Below, piece by piece: positions 1 through 5,342 of a stretch of DNA of 5,342 nt (position 1 is the first letter of the stretch; each line of letters opens with the position of its first letter). The stretch covers positions 1 to 5,342 of the forward strand of contig PKSZ01000096.1 in NCBI GenBank assembly GCA_002869425.1, written 5' to 3'. This stretch comes from Marinilabiliales bacterium. GTDB taxonomy: Bacteria; Bacteroidota; Bacteroidia; Bacteroidales; BM523. The notes under the pieces were generated by a model. It ran no database searches. It saw nothing but the letters and a program-made list of their open reading frames with translations, and was not told the DNA's origin. Both the position numbers and the translations under genes were made by a program.

Positions 1-334
1 TCAAAAGCTGATAGAAATTATTAATAATTTGCACATTACCCTTGATAAGCCCAATAATCGCGAGGAGATTGGTGCTTTGTTACAAGAAATGTTTTCATAT
101 GCCTCTTTTCATTTTGATTTTGAAGAAAACTACCTGGTAGAGCATGATTATAAGGAAATGGACGAGCATATAAAAGAGCACAATTATTATATCGAAAGGG
201 TAAAAGAGCTCAGGCGACTGCATGAAAAGGGCGATGATCTGGTTCCTTATGATATGATTGATTTTTTACAGGTTTGGTTACTTGAACATATCCAGAAGAC
301 AGATCGTGAATATGCAAAAGGCTTGTTGTTTTAA
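1..334 (+). CDS. Bacteriohemerythrin-like protein, C-terminal part (5' end outside window)
   Basis: The frame is open from the window edge to a TAA at 332-334, giving 110 visible residues. The family forms a four-helix bundle that holds an oxygen-bridged di-iron centre and reversibly binds O2; roles in O2 sensing, storage or delivery have been described. The ligand pattern is clear: H37-x3-E41, H56-x3-H60 and H96-x4-D101 (numbered from the first complete codon), with the 19-residue step between the first and second pairs that is seen in sipunculid hemerythrin. The visible part begins QKLIEIINNLH, which matches helix A just after its ligand histidine. The single base before it is T, consistent with a split CAT histidine codon. 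Few residues are missing for a single-domain protein, but an N-terminal fusion outside the window cannot be excluded. The TTG at 29-31 is not a credible start because homology continues upstream of it. The gene converges on the polymerase operon and has no evident link to it. Confidence 0.9.
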   Translation, partial: QKLIEIINNLHITLDKPNNREEIGALLQEMFSYASFHFDFEENYLVEHDYKEMDEHIKEHNYYIERVKELRRLHEKGDDLVPYDMIDFLQVWLLEHIQKTDREYAKGLLF

Positions 335-338
335 TTGT

Positions 339-3281
339 TTATGTATCTCTTGGATCGGGCATAAGAGGCACTTTCTGCATTTTCTCAACTTCCATTGAGG
401 GATAGCCGAATTCTTCAACAATTTTCCCAAGAATTAGGTAAATGCCAGAACCGCGGAATGGATACTTATTTAATGAATTCGGAAAATGTACTGTGTCAAA
501 AAAATTTCCTTCTACATCCAGGAAGGTTCCAAATTGCATTAATTCTTTTTTAATGGTTCGTACAAATTTAATGGTAACCAGATGTCCCATCATTTTAAAT
601 TTTTTGCCAATATTATTGCAAAGATCTGTAGCCATTATTTCTCCCCGAAACCCGTTTCTGACAAGATTAAAGTGGGTTGTGCTTACGGTAAATTCCAGTA
701 ATTCCAGTTCGTCGTATGTGTCTTCAAGCTGTGAGTGTTCAAGTTTTGGTAGTGTGAATGTTTTTGATGGAACCGGAAAAAGACTATTGGTCACGTAGGC
801 AGGCTTTTTGTTTTTTTGAAGGCTATATGCTTCCCATAACAATTCAGATTTTGATTTTCCTGTAAAAGAAAAGGCTCCGGCTTTGATCAGGATATTTAAT
901 TGTTCCGTCCCGGGTTGAAGTCGGGTAACAAAATTTCCAAGAGAAAGAAACGGGCCGTTTGTATTTCGTTCTTCGGGTATTTTTTTGCCAATATTTTTTT
1001 CCAGGTTGGCCATGTGAATAAATCCTATATAGATTTTTGTTCCCTGTATACTGGTTTTATACAGGCTGTTGTTTACACATGGGAGCATAATTTCGGCACC
1101 GCTTCGTTTTGCTTCGTTAAAATATACCCAGGTCTTGTAAAAACCCCCAAAATTATTGATTACAGCTACCATAAATTCAAGGGGATAATAGGTTTTCAGG
1201 TATAAGCTTTGAAAACTTTCCACAGCATACGATGCTGAATGTGCTTTAGAGAAGGAATATCCGGCAAAAGAGGCAATTTGCCGCCACACTTCTTTTGTGA
1301 GTTCTAAAGAATAGCCTTTGGCCTGACAATTGGAAAAAAACTTGTTCTGAATTCTTTCAAATTCTTTTCCCGACCGGTGTTTTCCGCTCATTGCCCGGCG
1401 AAGAATATCTGCATCAGATAAATCAAGGTCTGCAAAGTGGTGACAAACTTTGAGGACGTCTTCCTGGTACACCATTACTCCAAAGGTTTCTTCCAGTTGT
1501 TCTTTCATTACCGGATGTAGGTATTTGATGGATTCAGGGTGGTGGAACCTGCGGATATATTCTTTCATCATTCCCGATCGGGCTACACCTGGCCTGATAA
1601 TAGAACTGGCGGCCACAAGGGTAAGGTAATCTTCACATCTGAGTTGTTTAAGTAAGCCTCGCATGGCAGGACTTTCAATATAAAAACAACCAATGGTTTC
1701 TCCGTCTTTGAGCTGGCGTTTGACTTTTTCATCGGTTTTGAATTTTTTTACATTATGCACATCAACATTTTCTGCCCTGTTTTTAAGAACAATTTCTGCA
1801 CATTCTTTAATATGACCGATGCCTCTTTGACTTAAAATATCCAGCTTTTCAAAACCAATATCTTCGGCAACATACATATCCCATTGTGTGGTAGGAAAAC
1901 CTTTGGGTGGCATATCAAGGGCTGTGTAATATGTAATGGGGAGCTCAGAAATGAGGATACCTCCTGCGTGAATACTTCGTATGTTTGGAAAATTGGTCAT
2001 TTGTTCTTTTAGCAGGTGGATTTTTTGTGTAATGTTGTTTTTATTGATAGCCTGCTCGGGATAATTGACAAGTTGGTCGATTTCTTCTTTGGGTAAACCA
2101 TAAACTTTTCCAAGCTCGCGGTATATAGATTTACCTTTGAAGGTAGACATGGCACCCAGCAAGGCGGTGTGTTGTTTTCCATAGCGTTTGAAAATATATT
2201 CCTGAACAGTATTGCGTTCTTTCCAAGAGTAATCTATGTCGAAATCGGGAGGAGATGTTCGACGAGGGTTCAGGAAGCGCTCAAAGTACAGGTCGAGCTC
2301 AATGGGATCAACATCGGTAATTTTTATGCAATAGGCAACAATACTGTTGGCTCCGCTGCCTCTACCTACATGGTAAAATCCTTTCGACATGGAAAAACGT
2401 ATAATATCCCATGTTATAAGAAAGTATGCTGTAAAACTCAGTTTAAAAATAATATTTAGTTCTTTCTGCAGCCGTTCCCAGGCTTTCGGGTTGTTTTTAT
2501 TGTAACGGTAAAGAAAACCATCTTCGGCAATCCAGCGAAGCAGTTGTTCGTCATCTTTTTCAGATCCTGTAAATGTTTTTTTGTTTTTGTGACTTTTAAA
2601 ATCGAAAGAAAAGTTGCAGTTGCATATGATTTTTTCCGTGTTTTTTAGAATGTTGGGATAAGCATTGTAATATTCTGAAAGCTTATCAATGGAACACATA
2701 ATCTCACTGGGTTGGGCCAGATCTTCAGGTCTTAGCTGGCTGATCAGCTTGTTTTCTCCAATGGCTCTGAGATTTTTATGCAATGCGTAACCTGCTTGAT
2801 TTTCAAATGTAACAGGCTGCCATACAATTAGTTTCGATGTGTCTTTGCGGTAGTCAGAAGTAAGCAACTTTCCGGTTTCTGCCGGACGAATGCCTATGTA
2901 TTCATTTTCTTTTAGCTCTTGTAATTTTTTACTGCCAAACGGATATACAATAAATGTGTTGTCCATTTCAGGAGCAGAAGGGGGTAGCTTTTTTTTCTCC
3001 AGGTTATGTTCCGACAGAAACTGGTTTAGTTCATGAAAGCCATCATTGTTTTTTGCTAAGCCTGTGAACAATATTTGGTTTTGGTTGCGAAACTCTATAC
3101 CGGCTATGGGGTGAATATTTTTTGTATTACAAGCCCGAACAAAATCCAGTATGCCCGAAGAATTGTTGATATCTGTTAAAGCCATTGCCTGCACATTATT
3201 CTTTTTTGCCAGGCTGGTAAGTTTATCTATGCTCAGGGTTCCGTACTTGAGACTGTAATATGAATGAGTATTTAGATACAT
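339..3281 (-). CDS. dnaE: Accessory (error-prone type) DNA polymerase III alpha subunit, DnaE2/ImuC-like
   Basis: This is a 980-residue C-family DNA polymerase, probably extending DNA past lesions rather than replicating the chromosome. Residues 1 to about 130 form a PHP domain. Its metal site is eroded: the usual HxH is N4-T-H6 and the usual TDH is T36-D37-I38, so 3'-5' exonuclease activity is unlikely. The polymerase core has GRGSGANS at 306-313, catalytic D348 and D350 in PPDFDIDY, and the third aspartate D481 in EKLDIL. It continues with YQED at 605-608, LRRAMSGK at 627-634 and FAGYSFSKAHSASYA at 672-686. A helix-hairpin-helix region lies near 775-815 and an OB-like fold near 890-960; the protein ends there, with no tau-binding tail. 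E. coli DnaE has 1160 residues. The GANS and PPD motifs resemble DnaE2/ImuC more than replicative DnaE. The ATG at 3281 starts at the first residue of the PHP domain and overlaps the end of dinB by 10 bases. Family assignment is firm; an error-prone role is inferred from size, motifs and context. Confidence 0.93.
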   Translation of the reverse strand: MYLNTHSYYSLKYGTLSIDKLTSLAKKNNVQAMALTDINNSSGILDFVRACNTKNIHPIAGIEFRNQNQILFTGLAKNNDGFHELNQFLSEHNLEKKKLPPSAPEMDNTFIVYPFGSKKLQELKENEYIGIRPAETGKLLTSDYRKDTSKLIVWQPVTFENQAGYALHKNLRAIGENKLISQLRPEDLAQPSEIMCSIDKLSEYYNAYPNILKNTEKIICNCNFSFDFKSHKNKKTFTGSEKDDEQLLRWIAEDGFLYRYNKNNPKAWERLQKELNIIFKLSFTAYFLITWDIIRFSMSKGFYHVGRGSGANSIVAYCIKITDVDPIELDLYFERFLNPRRTSPPDFDIDYSWKERNTVQEYIFKRYGKQHTALLGAMSTFKGKSIYRELGKVYGLPKEEIDQLVNYPEQAINKNNITQKIHLLKEQMTNFPNIRSIHAGGILISELPITYYTALDMPPKGFPTTQWDMYVAEDIGFEKLDILSQRGIGHIKECAEIVLKNRAENVDVHNVKKFKTDEKVKRQLKDGETIGCFYIESPAMRGLLKQLRCEDYLTLVAASSIIRPGVARSGMMKEYIRRFHHPESIKYLHPVMKEQLEETFGVMVYQEDVLKVCHHFADLDLSDADILRRAMSGKHRSGKEFERIQNKFFSNCQAKGYSLELTKEVWRQIASFAGYSFSKAHSASYAVESFQSLYLKTYYPLEFMVAVINNFGGFYKTWVYFNEAKRSGAEIMLPCVNNSLYKTSIQGTKIYIGFIHMANLEKNIGKKIPEERNTNGPFLSLGNFVTRLQPGTEQLNILIKAGAFSFTGKSKSELLWEAYSLQKNKKPAYVTNSLFPVPSKTFTLPKLEHSQLEDTYDELELLEFTVSTTHFNLVRNGFRGEIMATDLCNNIGKKFKMMGHLVTIKFVRTIKKELMQFGTFLDVEGNFFDTVHFPNSLNKYPFRGSGIYLILGKIVEEFGYPSMEVEKMQKVPLMPDPRDT

Positions 3282-4453
3282 GTTTCATTGGATTTTGTTC
3301 GGGATTTGTAGCCTATTCCCCGTTGAACAGAACCCGAACCGTAACGAAGCCTGATTTTATCCATGGCAATATACAGATCGGCCAGTTCGGGCTTGTTGTC
3401 GAAAAGGTCGAGTTGCTGAACACCTGTAACCAGATGGCTGAATTTTACTCCAACCAAGCGGATAAGCATGCGTCGGTTATACAATTTTTCAAATAGTTCG
3501 TGGGCTGTTTTGATAAGAGTATGATCAAAAGATGTGTATGCTATTCTTGCTTGCATAGTGTGCGTATCAAAATTGGCATATCTTATTTTTACAGTAACGC
3601 AGGAGGTTAATTTCTGTTTTTTGCGAAGTGAGAAGCAGAGGTTTTCTGTCATTTTGGTAATAATATCGCCAAGCATGTGTACATCAATTGTGTCTGTTTC
3701 AAAAGTTCTTTCTTTACTGATTGATTTTTTTTCAGAATAGGGTTTGATGGGTGTGTGATCAATTCCGTTTGCTTTTTTCCAGATTACGGTTCCTTGTTTT
3801 CCAAGTACTTGTTCCATCATAGTAACAGGAATGGCCCTGAGTGTTTCAATATTTTTTACTCCCATCGACCGCAAAAGCCGGTATGTTTGCTTTCCTATCA
3901 TTGGAATCTTCCTGATTGATAGTGGAGCAAGAAAAGAATCGATCTGAGATTTTTCTACGATCTGTTCTCCATTGGGTTTTGCTTCTCCTGTAGCAATTTT
4001 GGATACTGTTTTGTTGATTGAAAGGCCAAAGGAAATTGGCAGTCCGGAATGCTTTATAATATAAGTTCGTAATTCTTTGGACCATTTTTTACAGCCAAAA
4101 AAACGATCCATTCCGGTAAGATCTATGTAGTGTTCATCTATGGATGTTTTTTCAAAAAGCGGGGCTCTTTCTGCAATGATTTCTGTAACCAGTTTGGAAT
4201 ATTTGGTGTACTGATCCATGTCTCCACGAACAATAATAGCATCTTCACAAAGCATTCTGGCCATTTTCATTGGCATGCCCGAGTGTACTCCAAATAGCCG
4301 GGCTTCGTAGCTGCAGCTGGAAACCACACCACGGTCAGAAGTACCTCCGATGATCACAGGTTTATTGTTGAGAGAGCTGTTGACAAGTCTTTCAACCGAC
4401 ACAAAGAAAGTATCTAAGTCCAGGTGTATTATGGATCTGTTATTTTTTGTCAT
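3272..4453 (-). CDS. dinB: Y-family translesion DNA polymerase (DNA polymerase IV)
   Basis: This 393-residue protein is a complete Y-family polymerase that inserts nucleotides opposite damaged bases. The palm opens with IIHLDLDTFF (8-17), giving metal-binding D12 and, by alignment with E. coli Pol IV, the steric-gate residue F17. SIDEHYID (104-111) supplies D106 and E107, so the catalytic triad is intact, unlike in typical ImuB. SYEARLFGVHSGMP (48-61) is the fingers motif. SFGLSINKTVSKIAT (141-155) completes the palm. A helix-hairpin-helix thumb region lies near 179-209 and the little finger near 245-345. QLDLF at 347-351 is a near-ideal beta-clamp-binding pentapeptide, followed by about 42 more residues, an arrangement closer to UmuC than to E. 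coli Pol IV, where the clamp motif is terminal. The ATG at 4453 is chosen because the palm motif begins eight residues later. No Shine-Dalgarno sequence is visible. It is the first gene of an operon with the downstream alpha subunit and faces a LexA-like repressor across a shared control region. Confidence 0.95.
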   Translation of the reverse strand: MTKNNRSIIHLDLDTFFVSVERLVNSSLNNKPVIIGGTSDRGVVSSCSYEARLFGVHSGMPMKMARMLCEDAIIVRGDMDQYTKYSKLVTEIIAERAPLFEKTSIDEHYIDLTGMDRFFGCKKWSKELRTYIIKHSGLPISFGLSINKTVSKIATGEAKPNGEQIVEKSQIDSFLAPLSIRKIPMIGKQTYRLLRSMGVKNIETLRAIPVTMMEQVLGKQGTVIWKKANGIDHTPIKPYSEKKSISKERTFETDTIDVHMLGDIITKMTENLCFSLRKKQKLTSCVTVKIRYANFDTHTMQARIAYTSFDHTLIKTAHELFEKLYNRRMLIRLVGVKFSHLVTGVQQLDLFDNKPELADLYIAMDKIRLRYGSGSVQRGIGYKSRTKSNETCI

Positions 4454-4492
4454 TTTCAGAAAAAATATCTGGTATTTTGATTTTTTGGTTAA

Positions 4493-4546
4493 AATGATTA
4501 AGTTTGATTAGAAATTAATCACAAACCAGATCATAATATAATCATT
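4493..4546. repeat. Nested inverted repeats in the divergent dinB / repressor control region
   Basis: The 160-base gap between the divergent starts (4454-4613) contains four copies of one six-base half-site: TGATTA at 4495-4500 and 4505-4510, and its complement TAATCA at 4516-4521 and 4539-4544. The outer pair extends to perfect eight-base arms (AATGATTA at 4493-4500, TAATCATT at 4539-4546). The two forward copies start exactly 10 bases apart, about one helical turn. This is the pattern expected of a multi-site operator for a dimeric repressor. The region is AT-rich, so some repetition is expected by chance. I could not place convincing Bacteroidota promoter elements (TTTG and TAnnTTTG) for either gene. 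Confidence 0.5.
4505..4521. promoter_or_regulatory. Candidate operator palindrome TGATTA-N5-TAATCA
   Basis: A perfect six-base inverted repeat with a five-base centre (GAAAT) lies 51 bases upstream of the dinB start and 92 bases upstream of the repressor start. Both sides are flanked by GTTTG: the left arm reads GTTTGATTA and the complement of the right arm reads GTTTGTGATTA, so the arms match further if two bases are skipped. Its size and symmetry suit an HTH repressor dimer, and the adjacent XRE-S24 protein is the natural candidate. Assignment as the binding site is inference. Confidence 0.5.
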
Positions 4547-4597
4547 AAGGCTTTGGTTTTGCAAGTTTTTTTGCCTTTTTGTGAAAATGTATTCTTT

Positions 4598-4603
4598 AAA
4601 GAG
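4598..4603 (+). promoter_or_regulatory. Weak ribosome-binding-like sequence before the repressor start
   Basis: AAAGAG lies 10 bases before the ATG at 4614 and differs from AAGGAG by one base. It slightly favours that start over the in-frame ATG at 4587, which it lies downstream of. Spacing is long, and Bacteroidota often do without Shine-Dalgarno pairing, so the evidence is thin. Confidence 0.25.
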
Positions 4604-4613
4604 CAGTATTACA

Positions 4614-5342
4614 ATGAATTATTTTTCCTCCAATATTAAGTTACTTCGAAATCGCAGGAACAGAACGCAGGGAGATGTGGCTAATTTTCTACAAATAAAG
4701 CGATCTACTTTAAGTGGATATGAAAATGGTGTTGCTCAGCCCTCTATTGATACGCTGATATTGTTTTCGAACTATTATAAGATTGCCATCGATACGCTTT
4801 TAAGGGTAGATCTTTCTGAATTATCGGAAAGCCAGATGGTTGAAATTGAGAATGGCTTTGATGTTTATATCAGGGGCGGTAAGCTTCGGGTATTGGCAAC
4901 TACAGTAAATGATGATAATGAAGAGAATATTGAATTGGTAAATGAAAAGGCTCAGGCTGGTTATCGAAATGGTTATGCCGATCCGGAATATATTCGTTCT
5001 TTACCTGTTTTTCAGTTGCCTTTCCTTTCTCGTGAGCGTAAGTACAGAACTTTCCAGATCAATGGTGATTCTATGTTGCCAATTCCTCATGGATCTTATG
5101 TTACCTGTATGTTTGTGGAAAATTGGTCGTACCTGAAAGAAGGAGATGCTTGCATTGTGGTTACGCGCGACGATGGTATTGTTTTCAAGCTGCTTGGCAA
5201 TAAAGTAATGGCGCAAAAACCTCTGCGTCTGGTTTCCCTGAATCCTTTATATGAACCTTTTGATGTGGATGTGAAAGAGGTGGCAGAAATTTGGCAGTTT
5301 GTTCATTATATAAGTAAGGAGATTCCGGAATCTGATGTTAGT
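4614..5342 (+). CDS. LexA/CI-like repressor, XRE helix-turn-helix plus S24 self-cleaving peptidase (3' end outside window)
   Basis: The frame stays open for 243 residues to the window edge. Residues 8 to about 63 form a Cro/CI (XRE) helix-turn-helix: NIKLLRNRRNRTQGDVANFL followed by STLSGYENG. A linker leads to an S24 peptidase domain. Ser153 in GDSM (151-154) and Lys192 in VFKLL form the serine-lysine dyad, and Ala115-Gly116 in KAQAGY is the likely self-cleavage site. Spacings (37 residues from Gly to Ser, 39 from Ser to Lys) are close to those of LexA (34 and 37). Such repressors cut themselves when bound to the RecA-DNA filament, which derepresses their targets. The divergent dinB-dnaE operon is the obvious candidate target. 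The ATG at 4614 gives the usual short lead into NIKLLR; an in-frame ATG at 4587 would add nine residues. The domain order matches phage repressors as well as LexA, but there are no phage genes here. Role is inferred from family and context. Confidence 0.9.
   Translation, partial: MNYFSSNIKLLRNRRNRTQGDVANFLQIKRSTLSGYENGVAQPSIDTLILFSNYYKIAIDTLLRVDLSELSESQMVEIENGFDVYIRGGKLRVLATTVNDDNEENIELVNEKAQAGYRNGYADPEYIRSLPVFQLPFLSRERKYRTFQINGDSMLPIPHGSYVTCMFVENWSYLKEGDACIVVTRDDGIVFKLLGNKVMAQKPLRLVSLNPLYEPFDVDVKEVAEIWQFVHYISKEIPESDVS

Noticed and set aside
29..334. A 101-residue gene starting at TTG 29
   Set aside because: The frame and the hemerythrin helix A sequence continue upstream to the window edge, so the gene is truncated, not started here.
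442..1205. Plus-strand open frames at 442-798 and 900-1205
   Set aside because: They lie antisense within the alpha-subunit gene, have no recognisable domain, and are shadows of its codon pattern.
2169..2459. Plus-strand open frame of 96 residues
   Set aside because: It is antisense to the catalytic PDFDID region of the alpha subunit and shows no family features.
3260..3740. Plus-strand open frames at 3260-3496 and 3534-3740
   Set aside because: They are antisense to well-conserved dinB coding sequence and lack any domain signal.
3846..4085. A 79-residue minus-strand open frame
   Set aside because: It lies in an alternative frame of dinB, whose palm and thumb motifs are continuous in the main frame.
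4456..4473. TATTTTTT on the minus strand as a Bacteroidota -7 box for dinB
   Set aside because: It fits TAnnTTTG in five of six positions, but there is no TTTG element at the right distance upstream and transcription would start almost at the ATG.
4561..4580. GCAA...TTGC followed by a T-run as a terminator
   Set aside because: The stem is only four base pairs and it lies upstream of the repressor start, where a terminator makes little sense.
4587..4589. Alternative upstream ATG for the repressor
   Set aside because: It is in frame but adds nine residues before an already typical N-terminus; the ATG at 4614 also has a weak ribosome-binding-like sequence. It cannot be fully excluded.
4942..5216. 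Open frames at 4942-5136 (plus) and 5001-5216 (minus)
   Set aside because: Both overlap the S24 peptidase coding sequence, whose catalytic Ser and Lys motifs are in the real frame.

Overview
The window most likely comes from a member of the Bacteroidota. The DNA is AT-rich, start codons lack clear Shine-Dalgarno sequences, and the three main proteins read like the Bacteroidota versions of their families. I base this on recall of those families, not on a database search, and I cannot fix the order or genus.

Layout: (1) Positions 1-334, plus strand, hold the 3' part of a bacteriohemerythrin-like di-iron oxygen-binding protein, cut at its N-terminus by the window edge. (2) Positions 339-3281, minus strand, encode a 980-residue accessory DNA polymerase III alpha subunit of the short, error-prone (DnaE2/ImuC-like) kind. 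It converges on the hemerythrin gene with only 4 bases between the stop codons. (3) Positions 3272-4453, minus strand, encode a Y-family translesion polymerase (DinB/Pol IV). Its last 10 bases overlap the start of the alpha-subunit gene, so the two are surely one operon, with dinB first. (4) Positions 4454-4613 are a 160-base divergent control region with nested inverted repeats built on TGATTA/TAATCA. (5) Positions 4614-5342, plus strand, encode a LexA/CI-like repressor with an XRE-type helix-turn-helix and an S24 self-cleaving peptidase domain. It is cut before its stop codon by the window edge, although the peptidase domain is essentially complete.

Items 2-5 read as one damage-response unit. 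The self-cleaving repressor probably binds the shared intergenic region and represses the dinB-dnaE operon, and perhaps itself. When DNA damage activates RecA, the repressor would cut itself and release a two-polymerase translesion 'mutasome'. This resembles the lexA-imuA-imuB-dnaE2 cassettes of other bacteria, but no imuA is visible, the Y-family partner keeps all its catalytic residues (ImuB usually does not), and the repressor uses a phage-like HTH in place of the LexA winged helix. The gene families are known; the regulatory circuit, operator and division of labour are inference. The hemerythrin gene appears functionally unrelated. No RNA genes, insertion sequences, CRISPR arrays or attachment sites were seen.
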